64,000 nt of DNA, from assembly GCF_009389715.1 (NCBI RefSeq), contig NW_024068273.1, forward strand, positions 65,001 to 129,000, in the 5' to 3' direction. The stretch is from Phoenix dactylifera (Eukaryota; Streptophyta; Magnoliopsida; Arecales; Arecaceae). Position numbers and translations under genes: made by a program. Shown piece by piece: positions 22,851 to 35,476 of this stretch; position 1 is the first letter of the stretch; each line of letters starts with the position of its first letter. The notes beneath the pieces were generated by a model. The model did no database searches. It worked only from the letters and a program-made list of their open reading frames with translations, and was not told the origin of the DNA.

Positions 22851-25800
22851 TCAACAACAGCTGCTAGTAGAAGCATCAGCTTGTGGTGGCTTCTGCTTAA
22901 AAATGTTGTTCTTCACACCTGCCGAACCCTCAGCCAAGAGGCTTGGTGTATCTAAGATCTGTACCATTGATGTAAACAATTATTACTCATATTTTTAATA
23001 GACCTCCAGTAGCTTATTGTGATAACATGTATATAGAATATGCAATTTCAACATCCATCTATTCTTACTTCTAATGCTTTTCTCTTTCCTCATTAAGTGG
23101 TCAGTGCTTCCTCTAAAACTCTAGAAGAAAAATCTCAAAAGCAAGGAAGAGGATAGCCTGGTATAAGATAGATCTGGAATACCTTTTGTCTAAAACATTG
23201 CCAAAAAAAGTGAAAGAAAAAAATTACTAACAGAGCAAACCAACAAACAGTTCAAGCATCTGGAAATCTAGCTGGCAGAAAATACTCCCTTGGAATTTAG
23301 CATGGGTATATAGGATGCCCAAGACTTAAACCTCCAGCAAAGCATAGAGATAATGTACTACAAAACTAGAATAGGCTGACAACTCAATGGCACTTGTTAA
23401 AAAACCTCTGCTAAATGCCATTTTATGGTAAAGAAGAAAAGGTATACCACATAATAATGGGAAATCCTACAATAATGCCGCTTAAAAATTGCAAAAATAA
23501 AATCATCATCCCATGTAGAAGACTTCTCTTCAAAAGGTTCCTCAAAAGTTATGCAAGACCTTTGCATAAATCTATTTTTACTTTCACTAAATATATATAT
23601 CTAAGCTAAATCAAAGGGTCTGGGTTCACATAAAGTAAAACTGGCTTTCCAGACATTTGCATAACTAACAATTGCAGCACAATCTTTCAGCTGACTTGGA
23701 AACAGATACTTCGTGTTGATAATATAACCCAGATCTCAGAATCAATAGACAATAGACCTCCCAACATATGAAACATCAGATGTATTGGAATTTTCATACC
23801 TTTAAGACAAGCTCTTCAAAGCATTGTTCCACATTGACTCGTGTTTTTGCACTACATTCTAAAAACAGACATCCATATTCCCTAGCAAAGTCAATGCCCT
23901 CCTTCTTTGTGACAACTCTCTCACTTTCCTGGAAACATAAAAAAGCATAAAAATTTCCATCCCTCTTTTAATTAAACATGTATTATCAATATATGGAAAA
24001 AAAGCTAAAGATACAACAGATGATGCCAAGGTTAAGAACATGATACATAATATCAAAATAGAAATTAAATGACTGGTTTATTGCATTATACAAAATTGCA
24101 CATTAAAAATAAAGATCTAACTAGATACATGTACATTACCTTATCAACCTTGTTACCAACAAGCATTTTGATGCAATCTTGATTAGTTGAGTAAAGGTCT
24201 ATTTCCTTAGCCCATACATCAGCAAGGTTGGTGAACGTTTCCCTTCGTGTTACATCATAAACTGTCATAAATTACCGAGAAAAAAAATTAATTATCAGCA
24301 AAACATTTTCACCATACTGTCTATGCTAATATTGAGCTATGCGGATGTCATGACATTTATAAAGAAACAATAGTGTAGATCTGCGCAAAGAAGATATATA
24401 GTCTTGGTTGAAGAGATATATTAGCTATTAAGTAAAAGCTGAAAGATTGTCCACTCAGATGAGTGACTAAGCAATTCAGATGGTCCCTAGATTCCTGGTT
24501 CAAGAAGTAGGAGTTTAATTCAATGTACTGGGAGATGCACACAATGAAAATAGTGGCCATATAGCATATTTAGGCTATGGACCAAACCTAATACAGTCTT
24601 GTGAGAGTAGAAAACATTAAGCTAGGGCCAGCTAGGTTTACAAATATAAGTTCTTACTACGGTCCTTTTCTCCTTATGCCTCCCTTACACCGGAGCCGTA
24701 GGACAAAAGAGCAGCAAGAATAGAACCAGCCCGTATATTATCCTTCTTTCCACTTGTTCAATGTTACCTCCTTGTTCTCTTTCTGCTTTCTGGTCCTCTC
24801 TTCCTAATCCTATCGTATCCTCTTCTCCTAAGTTGTTCTCAGTTCCTTCTTTTTTACCTTTAATTTCATTTGTCATCTGAGTTTATCGGAAAGATATTGA
24901 GTTTACCTGAAGATAAATGGCTAAGAGGAAGATATAAAGATCAGATAACATAGTCGTACCAGCAAGGCAACCTGAATAATCTGAGAACTAAATTCTGCTG
25001 CAATATCCAGATATTATTAGATAAGAGTCATTAGTGATGCTGAATAGATCTAGTAACTCTTTCTCAATCCAAGGAATATTTGAAGCTGTTTACAGCATAC
25101 ATGATTACAGTTTCAGCTTTGCAGTGTCCTCTTAGCTTGCATGTGTGAATCTTACATGGTGCTGATCTGATTTCTGGTTGGTTAGGTGTCACACTAATAA
25201 ATTGCCAAGAAGAGGTGATACATATAATTATCTAATGTTAGTTCTTTTAGTAGATGGACTATTTTTTGAATTACAGTATCTCTCCAAGGCATATGCTTAC
25301 TAGGTTAGTTACTCAAGGTCAACAAAGAGGAACAGGTAATAGAGGGGTAAATACACCATTTAGTCATTTTCTCCTACAAAAATGTTTACTTAGTATTTGC
25401 ATGTACAAGTCATTTTCTCCTTTAACTTTTGTTCCATGCATAGTTTTGTTGTTTTATGCAAGAAAGGGTGTTAAAGTATACATGATAATTTTTCTGAAAG
25501 AATTCCAGATAATGAATCTATAATCCTCGCCTTTAAAAAAATCTATAATTCTTTCATTTACTTATTTGATTCTTGCATCATCTCAAACAAAAATTCATGG
25601 CATCTTTCCCTAATTCATAGTGCTCGCAACTATCTAGCTTAGATTATGATTACATACCTGAAGCAGCAAAATACTGCATTCCAAATATTAGATAATAGCT
25701 GGATATTTTGACAGGTTCAATCTAGATGCATAAATACTTGTTGCATGCCAAGGCCATATCTGATATGTGTGGCACACTGATATGCATTGGACAAAGTTTG

Positions 25801-28800
25801 TTTATGTGTCAATACTTAAGTATCTTTTCATATCCAGATAATTCCTGGATAGACTTAGGTATGATGGTAAAAGGCTCTCTTTGACGAATATGAACCTTTT
25901 AGTTGTGGATCATGATGGATATTTTAATTTCAGTAATTGTAGTACTAATGTTATCATAAGGTATAGACTATGTTATTAAGGTCACCTATCATGCATCATG
26001 GATGCTTTTTTTTTTTACACAGATATATTTATATTTATTTACTTAATATTTTCTATTATAGCCAGATTCTGTCCTATTTTTGCTGAAGGTTCGCCACAGT
26101 ATTTGCTCCATGCTTCGTAGCACTTAATGGATTTGATCTGACACCTGAACCAGGATCTGAACAGTTAATCCTAGAGTGGTGTCCACAGATAATCCTCCAC
26201 AAAGCCTATTGTTATAGTTCATTTTAACATATTTTATCAACATAAATATTCAAATTATCCTTAATAACAATTTGTCAATTCATCACTTGTAAATTGGTAA
26301 ATATAATTACATAACAAGGAATTTTTTTATTATGTATCAGTTTATTTACATTTTAGGGCATCATTATATTCCACAGAGATAATGATCCTACATGGTGTTC
26401 TAGAATTTGGAGGTTGCCAAATTGTAGCCATGACCGTGCAGCCATATCCGCATTCTTTTCAGTCTTTAGGTGTCAAAGATAATAGTACACGTACTTTTCA
26501 GGCACAATATTGGCTACAATGATGTATATAGATCACCCGGTTCATTGAGCTTAGGCAATAGAACTGAAGGATTGTAGAAGGAAAAACCAAGATTGCTGAC
26601 TAGAACACAAGAAATAGTAGAGTAGTTGCAGCGCATATGAAAAACTAACATCCAAATTTTCTCTTCATCAATGAATGATATTAGAATCTAATAAAATGAA
26701 AAGGTATCAAATTCAAATTCAACAGTATAGAAAAGAGTAATGCATAATTGCATACCCATGATGATCCCTTGTGCTCCTCTGTAATATGAGCTGGTTAAAG
26801 TTCTGAACCTTTCTTGTCCAGCTGCATGATACAGATGCTTTTTCTGTTATCACTAATTTCCATTCAAAAGTCATAGATCATTCATTACATCATAGAATGC
26901 CTTCTTAGAATCTCAAAATATACGTGCGCATGTATGCATGTATAACTTATCGAATAAAATAAGATAGAAGGATCCACTGCAAATCACAAGAATTAATCAA
27001 AAGACTTCTCATCTATTGAAATAGAATTTTCCTTGCAATTACAAGGGATAAAACAATGTAGAAATAGGTTAGGACATGCCAAGGGGCTAGGCTGATAGAC
27101 TTTCAGGAGCTAGGCTGGTGCTAGAAGCTTGGAGTGCATCCTGCTTTTGTTCATTTTTGAGGTCACAATCACTTGTTAGCTTCTTGTTGCTTCATTAATT
27201 GTTTGCACTCTACCTTATGAATTACCAGATCTAATGACACCAACATAAAATGCCATGCAACAAGCATTTAAACTCAACTTTAACCTGATGTCCTATTTAC
27301 ATCAAATTGACCTCGTGGATCCAAATACGACCCACCAAGGTCTGAAATATATCCACAAACAATCTGAACTTGACAATAACACCCTATAAATTGTTACAGG
27401 TCATAAAGCAGCTCAAAGAAAAGAGGAGCTGCCATTATTCCTCAAAGACGAGTTGGTTTAAAGGCAAAAAATCCTTGTTCATTTTGTGGTTTAAGCAATC
27501 TGTAAAGGTCAAGCAATAAGACAAAGAGGAAAGGTCATCCAGAGCAAAGATTTTACCAATTTAAAGTTCTATTGGGATCTGATTGGTTGTGTATAACTCT
27601 AAATCCATTGAAAACATACTATGCCTGGTCAACTTGCTACATACCAGAATTGCTCATGATACTATTAACTCATGAAAATAAATGCATGTCTGCTGCATAG
27701 CATTTGTTAACAAACAGATTGTCATGAAAACTGCAGTTGCGCATAAAGAGTAAGAGAGGAAGGAAATACAAAAATATTTTTAATTGTTTTAAATGGTAAT
27801 ATACAAGTACATAGTGCTACCATCATACCAGAATGGCTGGTGTATTAGTAGATGGATGTACTTAATTACAAGATCAACCTCTTATTCTCCCATGAATAAA
27901 AGTAACTTCTCCATTTGCAAATAACAAGCTTTATGAGCTTTTGGAACTCCAAATAGTTGTTTCAATAGTGAATTACATTTCCATACCATCCATGCTAATA
28001 TTGCTATTCTCATACGCCAAAAAAATAACCTTCTTTCTCACACTTCAGAAAAAGGTTACCAGTTCATTGTGGGATTTTAATCAAATTTCACTCTCTATTC
28101 ATTTCATGGTCATTCTTTATGTCCTCACAAAGCTTCTTATTGTTGGTTCCTGTACTCTTTAGGATAGGGTGAATGTAACAGCTCAGAAAATTCAACTTTT
28201 GGCAATAGCATCACAAAAATAATGCATCCTCTTCATAGGGTTAATTTTCAGGCATGAATAGCAATGGTCAGGGGATTAAGTCAAATTTAACACCTCAGGA
28301 GTTAGAATAAATCAACAGAAGCAAATGAAATGAGTATATGACCAAAAAAGAAACCAAAGTGGCATCTCATAAGATAAAACGAGCTAAATCGTTACCAGTG
28401 TCCCAGATTGCAAGCTTCAGCTTTTTGCCTCCAATTGTAACCATTTTTACCTTGAAATCCACACCTGAAACAAAAAAAATGAAGCATTTGATCAAAGTAA
28501 TTGATAAAACAAACAAAATTGTGAAAAACTTGCGACGCTAGCATGTTATTGAACTCCAGTCTTAATGAAAATTCTTTCAGAATAAATTTTTACTATGAAG
28601 AAAATCTAATGCAAGAATACATTCAGTTCTGAATAGTCCAACTGAGCCACATAATCTACAGGAAGCAAATCAAATATCAGAAAAGATAATTTGTTGGAAA
28701 TACTGATTGACATTAGAAGGATTACAGCTAACCATGTTGGTATCAACCACAATAAAAAGACAAGATGAAGATTTTTTATGATGTCCTCATTACGAACAAC

Positions 28801-29752
28801 TTAAGATCATTATTCCCAAAATATCTACCAAATGAACATGTTTTTTCTATGATCATTGCTACCAATTCTAACTACAAATTGTTCTTTGTTCTTGGTTCTT
28901 GGCAACTCTAACACCCTCAAGTATTACAACAAAAACTAGTAAAATTTTCATCATTATCTTAATCATCCTCCATAAATAAATAAAACAGAGCATTTACAAA
29001 CCATAACACAATATCAATTCTACCACAGTAGCACCTGATCATTTCATTTTCCAATTTAGATGTAAAAATATTATCAAATTCATATACTTAAAAGCTTTGC
29101 ACTGCAACCTCTGCTATGATTTTAGCCACCGGACATCATTTGCAACTCTCAGTCTCATATGTCCAAGTATTACAACAAAAACTCAGTTATTGCACATTTT
29201 TCTATTACCATTGATCAATAAATACACAAACCACTAGCAAACAACAATACAGCATCAATTCAACTATATAGCTGCAAATCTCACTTTTCCAATTCGTACA
29301 CACATATAATATCAAATGCTTACACTTAGAAGCAGTAGTACTCTGTGATTGTTTCTTCAATTATTCTTTATAGCTCTCACACCCTCAAGAATTACAATAA
29401 TAACTCATTGATCACATGATTTTCATAATTATAAGCCGCACGTATACAAACAGACCATTCAGTAGCAACAACACATTATAAGTTCAATCCAGTAGCTTCA
29501 AATTTTTCTCATTTCTAGATGTATGCACAAAAATTATCGAGCTCCTTAATAAAACGCATTGCATTACTGGAAAAGCTCGAAGAAACAAATGGAAGGATCT
29601 GAAATCTCACCAATCGTGGGGGAGAGATCGTCGAAGGAGTCCGAGGTGAATCTCAGCAGGAGGCTGCTCTTCCCCACCCCCGAATCCCCGATTAGCAACA
29701 ACTTGAACAAATAATCGAACTCCGGTTGGCTCAAAGACGACGAATCCATCAT
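22851..29752 (-). CDS. RABC1: RABC1/Rab18-type small GTPase, intact copy
   Basis: A Ras-superfamily GTPase of the plant RABC (Rab18) group, which acts at membranes as a GTP/GDP switch. Six exons: 29,752-29,611, 28,464-28,396, 26,821-26,756, 24,261-24,140, 23,928-23,800 and 22,958-22,851, all with GT-AG borders; total 636 nt, 211 residues, the normal Rab length. Motifs: P-loop GDSGVGKS (22-29), switch I Thr in SPTIGVDF (46), G3 DTAGQ (69-73), G4 NKVD (129-132), G5 SAK (159-161), and a C-terminal Cys-Cys (210-211) for double prenylation. The start is ATGATG; either Met (29,752 or 29,749) is possible. The sequence around [13 protein letters not shown] and the tail [11 protein letters not shown] matches RABC1 better than RABC2. 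No breaks were seen. Its duplicate at 1,120-9,547 is dead, so this is probably the only working copy here. Confidence 0.93.
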
Positions 29753-30166
29753 ATTATTACTTCAGAAACCCTAGAAAACGCATGGAAAACGCTAAAAAAA
29801 GCACCAAAATGAAACGATTGAACGAAATCTAGATCCCAAGAAGCGATCTTTCTACGGTAAAGAGAACCCAAAAAGATCTCAGCGCACCTCGAATCTGGAA
29901 TTAAGGGGGGAGGAATTCAAGATCTTGGGTCAAGAATTCGATAAATAGAGGATTAGAGAGTAAAAGCGGTAGCGGAAAGGAAGACAAGGGGGAAGGAATC
30001 CCGCGGTGGTGAAGAAAGCTGCAGGTGGCGACTAAAGAAAGACGGAAACGGTGGCGGTGGATTCATATTATTAGACCAGGCTGTACGAAGCTTACTTTAA
30101 TATTATACTAATAATAATAATGATAATAATTTAAAATTTAATTATTAATTAAAGTCATTTAAAAAA

Positions 30167-30635
30167 GAGTTTTTTTTATAAATATTCTTCTAAAAATTTA
30201 AATTTATGCGAATATCCTCTTAAAATTTATATTTATTTCTATACCCTCGGAAAATACTATTTTTTAACAAATATTCCTAATATAACGATTCTTCTGACAC
30301 CGTTAATAAAAACTATATTTATTTTAATGAAAAATAAAATAAAATTTTGAAATTACATTTTTATTCTCCATCACGATCAGCCTATTAATGTTTTTTTAAC
30401 GCATTTACCAATTAAGAATATTCTAGTCAATTTAATTTGAAACCGTTACTTTTTTAACGGTATTAGATGGTATAGGTATATATGCAACAAGAAGAATAGA
30501 AAAAAATAGAATAGAAAAACAAATGTTTTATGAAGGTGTACATGCAAATATCAATTTTGAGAAAGTATTTATGCAAAAATTCGATATTTATGAGAATATT
30601 CATGCAAAAAAAAAATCTTTAAAAAAATTTAGCCA
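30167..30635. mobile_element. AT-rich MITE-like insertion in duplication copy 2
   Basis: The block is absent from copy 1 at the equivalent place (near 9,950). Its ends are inverted and similar: left has TTTTTTTATAAATATTCT, and the right end inverted has TTTTTTTTGCATGAATATTC. It has no coding capacity. Superfamily is uncertain, as I could not fix an exact target duplication. Confidence 0.6.
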
Positions 30636-30985
30636 CATTGGGCTGAACTCAGTATTTAATTTCTCAAAGAAATTCTAATTGAATTTCACCCTATGCGCCT
30701 ACTCCATCTCCCGTTAGTTAACTCTAACCGAAATCAAATCTATGGAGTCTTTATGTTTCGGGCGGTTTTAAAAAGTAATATCATGGAAGCTATTGCTCTC
30801 TTACATGGAAATTTTTCTAATCAAAAAACATGAACCATCAGCAAAATGATTGGTGATTGAGCACGGTCATCATCTATATATCACAAAATCAAGCAAACCC
30901 ACTACTCGATCATGAGTCGTTCTGTAGTGCATGGGAAGGTGCAAGATTTAAATTTAGACATGCAGTTCAATGATGCATTAGAAAG

Positions 30986-31589
30986 GATTTGAATTATCCC
31001 GTACTTCTCATATCAAACCTCAACTATAGATACTTTCAATTGAAGTGTACTAGCCTCACATCGCCCATTGTTGGCTATTCAATGGAGAATGGTTGATACA
31101 AACTCTAGCTCTCTAGTTGGAAGTTTAGTATCTAAACGCCCTTCATTCATCCATCATTTCCACCTCAAGCCCACCAAAGCAATGCTAGTAAACTTTGAGA
31201 TTTATGTCGCACTATCATATGCTCAGCAATGTAATGGAAAGTTATCATAAAATATATGTTATGAAACTTTAACTTCCTTATTGCAACTCATATGAAGAAC
31301 GGGTGCAATACACTAGGCAATCAAATCATGAGCTACCATGCAAAGATCACATTGTTGTGTGAATAACCAGTGCCTTCTAGCATTTTTATCAGAGAAATGT
31401 ATCTAATGCCTGTATTTCACTTGAAAACCTATACGTTGTTGAATAATAGTCATCAGTGGGACTTACAATTGCGGAACTAAATATCACACATGTAACTTAT
31501 TTTATATGAATTCTCGTCTCATTAAATATCTCAGCAAAATTATTGGTTGAATCAGATCCACTAAGCAGTAGACTAATCCAAATGCAAAG

Positions 31590-31685
<96 letters not shown>

Positions 31686-32601
31686 CTTTGCGATTTGATT
31701 GGTCTATCGTGAATTTGGTCTAATCAATAATCTCTCCTACCTCATGGAGGCTTCCTCGTAAGCTCTAGCATCCAAAACCAATGATCGGACTCCATCATAT
31801 CGCCTGTAGTATATTCTTGAAAGCTCCTACTACATGGGATGGAGCTCTAAATTATCCAGGTATGTCTTGTCATAATATTATAATAATGTATTAAGGAAAT
31901 TTCATATTTGTCAAAAAATAAGAAAAGAGAATAATAGTCACATAGAATCAAAATAATATTTTCTCCAGTAACTTAAACCTTTTAGAGAAGTTTTTGGCAT
32001 TAGTTTTTTCTCTACTTTTCTTAAAATGATCAGAAAAGTTCATATTAATTTAAGAATACAAATATCTAACACTATTTTGTTTTTCTCCTCATTTATTTAA
32101 CCGGTTTTCCCGACAATTGCAAATGTTAAAAGGAAATTAAATGTTCTTATATGACTGTAGGTTGCAAAAGGTTTGATAACATTATCTTTGCAACATTGCT
32201 ACACTAACACTCCAGATATATAGCTTAAGGTAACACTCGATGCATGTTCTCCCATGACTTAATCTTCTCATATTTATAAGTCCCAATGAGAAAGGTAGAA
32301 GGTTGACATCATGTTCACAATTAAGATGATATAGAGGCACAAATAGCTACGATCTCTCCATCTAATTGATGGAACCGAATAGGTTTTTCCCTTCTGGATT
32401 TACAGATACAGGAAAGAAAAATAGACACAGAACCCAACTGTAAAGCCCTGTAAGTTTCCTTCTTCCCAAAAAACCACATACAAAGAGATTATTACATCGT
32501 CTACATATAGCATCATCCATCATCTATGTGCGAATATCATCATCACAAGTAATTTATGCAAGAGCTGTTTAGAAAATATTGAATCCGTCTCATGAAGAAC
32601 A
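30986..32601. other. Intergenic, and 3' flank of the membrane-protein gene
   Basis: Beyond the hairpin sequence at 31,545-31,735 and the dispersed repeat at 31,838-31,975 I see no gene. The last few hundred bases before 32,602 are presumably the 3' UTR of the minus-strand membrane-protein gene. Confidence 0.4.
31545..31735. repeat. Hairpin MITE-like sequence with a (TA)n loop
   Basis: A TA microsatellite of about 90 bp (31,592-31,683) is flanked by inverted arms: AATGCAAAGCAAT on the left and ATTGCTTTGCGATTTGATTG on the right. Weaker pairing continues outward for about 50 bp per arm. The left arm resembles the sequence flanking the hAT element at 17,705-17,731 plus 18,739-18,765, so both are copies of one family. 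Downstream, 31,838-31,975 repeats 18,819-18,955. Confidence 0.6.
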
Positions 32602-33606
32602 TCAAACGTGGAACTGCTCGAGCTGCACATCCCTGGCTTTGAGCGGCATGTAGTCCCCCAAATAGACCTCCAGATGGTCGGCTAGGCTCGACTTATCGAT
32701 GCTCTCGTGATGGTACGACTTGCACACGAAATACACCACCGTCTGCGCCACCAGCGCGAACAGAATCACCGCACAAAGGAAGGACAGCATCAGCACCGAG
32801 TACCCGACCCTGGACCCCACCCCGAGATTCAAGTAATTCCCCCGGACGACCGCAAGTCGGAAACCCACTTCCACACCCACGAAGCAGAGGTTGAGCACGA
32901 CGAAAATGGCGACGGCCGTCCAGGTCTTGCCCCGGATGAGGGCCCGGCTCTTGCGCATGGCCTCGATGCCGCAGGCGTCCTCGAGGACGGAGACGACGCT
33001 GGCGACGTGCCAGACGACGCTGATCCAGACGAGGCCGGCGGCGTAGACGAGGGCGATGAGGGCGATGGCGACGAGCCCGGCGGTGTGGGCGCCGAGGAGG
33101 AGGACGGCGAGAACGGCGAGGATGAGGGCGGCGGTGTTATAGGCGACGAGGAGGAGGAAGGCCCAGAGGAAGGTGATCATGAGGCGGCGCCAGACCTTGG
33201 GAACGACGGCGAGGACCTTGGCGAAGGAGAGGTCCTTGGCGGTGTAGATGGAGGCGACGGAGTAGACGACGGCGGAGGTGGAGAGGAGGGAGAGGACGAG
33301 GAGGGCGAGGAGGTAGGCGGCCTTGAAGAGGAGGAAGGCGGACCACTCGGCGGAGAGGCGGGAGAGGATGGCGGACTCCGAGGGGGAGCCCGGGGTGGCG
33401 ACGTCGAGGGCGACCTCGCTGCGGTCGATCTTCGAGAAGAGGAGGTGGGAGACGTAGATGTGGGCGAGGAAGAGGACAGAGAGCGGGAGGACCAGGGCGA
33501 GGGCGATCTGGGCGAAGAGGCGCTGCCATGAGTGCAGGATCTTGGAGGCCTCGTGGCAGATCCCCACTATACCCAAGAATTGGAGCTCCTCCGGCTCTCG
33601 ATCCAT
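32602..33606 (-). CDS. Plant integral membrane protein, six predicted spans, function unknown
   Basis: A single-exon gene of 334 residues. The start is the Met of MDREPEELQFLGIVGI at 33,606. The frame stays open 44 codons further upstream, but that part reads through 5' UTR-like sequence and into the end of a transposon, so it is unlikely to be used. Hydrophobic spans lie near 31-57, 91-115, 141-171, 176-208, 230-250 and 268-296, with a conserved-looking loop EDACGIEAMRKSRALIRGK between spans 4 and 5. It resembles a plant family sometimes labelled polyadenylate-binding-protein-binding or uncharacterised transmembrane protein; no enzyme motif is visible. The coding strand is GC-rich in the 5' part, unlike its surroundings. 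The opposite strand has a long open frame caused by that composition, which I do not consider real. Confidence 0.88.
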   Translation of the reverse strand: MDREPEELQFLGIVGICHEASKILHSWQRLFAQIALALVLPLSVLFLAHIYVSHLLFSKIDRSEVALDVATPGSPSESAILSRLSAEWSAFLLFKAAYLLALLVLSLLSTSAVVYSVASIYTAKDLSFAKVLAVVPKVWRRLMITFLWAFLLLVAYNTAALILAVLAVLLLGAHTAGLVAIALIALVYAAGLVWISVVWHVASVVSVLEDACGIEAMRKSRALIRGKTWTAVAIFVVLNLCFVGVEVGFRLAVVRGNYLNLGVGSRVGYSVLMLSFLCAVILFALVAQTVVYFVCKSYHHESIDKSSLADHLEVYLGDYMPLKARDVQLEQFHV

Positions 33607-33720
33607 GTCGACGATTCGAAGAAGAAGAAGAAGAATTAGAATTAAGGTTTCTCTTTGGGGAATTGGGGACGAGTCGACTACACAGAGAGGAGAAAGGAGC
33701 GAAGGGGATGGATGGAGAAA

Positions 33721-34597
33721 GGGTGGTTCTATATACACCCCCCCTATTGCTCAGGACACCCCCCAAAAATTAAAAAAAAATTAAATACTCTGTACACTCC
33801 CCCATTTGCTAAGGACACCCCTAAAAAATTAAAAATTCTTAAATTACCCCCCACCCTCCCCACCCCCTCACCTAAATTGCTCTCTACACCCCCCAAACCC
33901 CCCCCACCCCGCTCTTCCCCTCCAAAACACCTCGCCAACGCCCAAAACCCCCCCGTTCCCCCTTCTCCCTCTCGTCGCCGGCATTCTCCCGATCTCCGAC
34001 CACCTCGCCGGCTTCTCCCGGAACCACCTCGCCGGCTTCTCCCGAAATTTTTTTTTTTTTATGATTCGTGCTCCGTTCGGCACTGGATCGCCGAACAAAA
34101 GGCTTCTGTTCGGCTGAACAGTGCCGGACAGAAGCCTTCTGTTCGGCACTGTGCAGCCGAACAGATCTGTTCGGTTGAGGGTTGCCGAACAGAAGGCTTC
34201 TGTTCGGCACTGTTCAGCCGAACAGAAGCCTTTTGTTCGGCGATCCAGTGCCGAACGGAGCACGAACCTTGAAAAAAAAAAAATTTCGAAACAAGGTGGA
34301 ACACGTACCTTTGCGGCCGATTCTTCGTCCCAAATCACTAGTTGCTTGTCCATGCTTCGAATGGGGCTTAAATCTCCTTCAAAGATCGCCTAAACGATGT
34401 AAATGGATCGAGGGGTTTAAGGGGGGTTTGAGGGGTGTTTTTTTTTTTCTTTTCAAAACGAAACGGAGGAGGAAGGGGGGGTGTATGAGAAAATTTCAAG
34501 GGCAATATGGTAATTACACTAAAGGTTAGTTTGGGTATTTTTTTTTTGGTTTTTGGGGGGTTTCCTTAGCAATAGGGGGGTGTATATAGAACCACCC
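33721..34597. mobile_element. Foldback Mutator-like element E1, 877 bp, with a unique gene-like insert
   Basis: It begins GGGTGGTTCTATATACACCC and ends with its inverse, and is flanked by the 9-bp duplication ATGGAGAAA (33,712-33,720 and 34,598-34,606). It shares the left half and the centre (clustered TGTTCGGC/GCCGAACA motifs) with E2-E5. In the right arm the palindromic sequence is replaced by about 123 bp of unique DNA (34,288-34,410). On the minus strand that piece reads ATG at 34,353, 15 codons (MDKQLVIWDEESAAK) and a strong donor AAG|GTACGT at 34,309/34,308. This looks like a captured first exon, or a relic of the parent element. Mutator superfamily is inferred from the 9-bp duplications. 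Confidence 0.88.
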
Positions 34598-34606
34598 ATG
34601 GAGAAA

Positions 34607-35454
34607 GGGTAGTTCTATATACACCCCCCTATTGCTCAGGACACCCCCCAAAAATTAAAAAAAAATTAAATACTCTCTACACCCCCCATTTGCTAAGGAC
34701 ACCCCTAAAAAATTAAAAATTCCTAAATTACCCCCCACCCTCCCCACCCCCTCACCTAAATTGCTCTCTACACCCCCCAAACCCCCTCCCACCCCGCTCT
34801 TCCCCTCCAAAACACCTCGCCAACGCCCAAAACCCCCCCGTTCCCCCTTCTCCCTCTCGTCGCCGGCATTCTCCCGATCTCCGACCACCTCGCCGGCTTC
34901 TCCCGGAACCACCTCGCCGGCTTCTCCCGAAATTTTTTTTTTCACGGTTCGTGCTCCGTTCGGCACTGGATCGCCGAACAAAAGGCTTCTGTTCGGCTGA
35001 ACAGTGCCGGACAGAAGCCTTCTGTTCGGCACTGTGCAGCCGAACAGATCTGTTCGGTTGAGGGTTGCCGAACAGAAGGCTTCTGTTCGGCACTGTTCAG
35101 CCGAACAGAAGCCTTTTGTTCGGCGATCCAGTGCCGAACGGAGCACGAACCGTGAAAAAAAAAAATTTCGGGAGAAGCCGGCGAGGTGGTTCCGGGAGAA
35201 GCCGGCGAGGTGGTCGGAGATCGGGAGAATGCGGGCGACGAGAGGGAGAAGGGGGAACGGGGGAGGAGGGGTTTAAGGGGGGTTTGAGGGGTGTTTTTTT
35301 TTTTCTTTTTAAAACGAAACGGAGGAGGAGGAGGGGGGTGTATGAGAAAATTTCAAGGGCAATATGGTAATTACACTAAAGGTTAGTTTGGGTTTTTTTT
35401 TTTTGGTTTTTGGGGGGTGTCCTGAGCAATAGGGGGGTGTATATAGAACTACCC
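34607..35454. mobile_element. Foldback Mutator-like element E2, 848 bp
   Basis: Terminal inverted repeats of about 48 bp start GGGTAGTTCTATATACACCC. An inner palindrome of about 200 bp per arm (roughly 34,838-35,257) contains the repeated TGTTCGGC motifs. The flanks are the same ATGGAGAAA as for E1 (34,598-34,606 and 35,455-35,463), so that 9-mer occurs three times with E1 and E2 between. There is no transposase; open frames on both strands are by-products of the palindrome. Confidence 0.88.
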
Positions 35455-35476
35455 ATGGAGAAAACGGAGGTGGACT

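Larger units (their letters stand above)
21731..30985. repeat. Segmental duplication, copy 2 (intact RABC copy)
   Basis: Direct repeat of 1-10,315, colinear through all exons and introns of the RABC gene. It lacks the two insertions of copy 1 and has a private AT-rich MITE-like insertion at about 30,167-30,635. The left boundary at 21,731 only marks where the window's first base begins to match; homology could extend further left than can be seen. The right boundary is approximate. Confidence 0.9.

Noticed and set aside
32707-33531. Long acidic open frame (274 codons) on the plus strand opposite the membrane-protein gene
   Set aside because: It is the antisense of a GC-rich coding region; the Asp/Glu/Gly-rich composition follows from the opposite strand's codon pattern, with no family resemblance.
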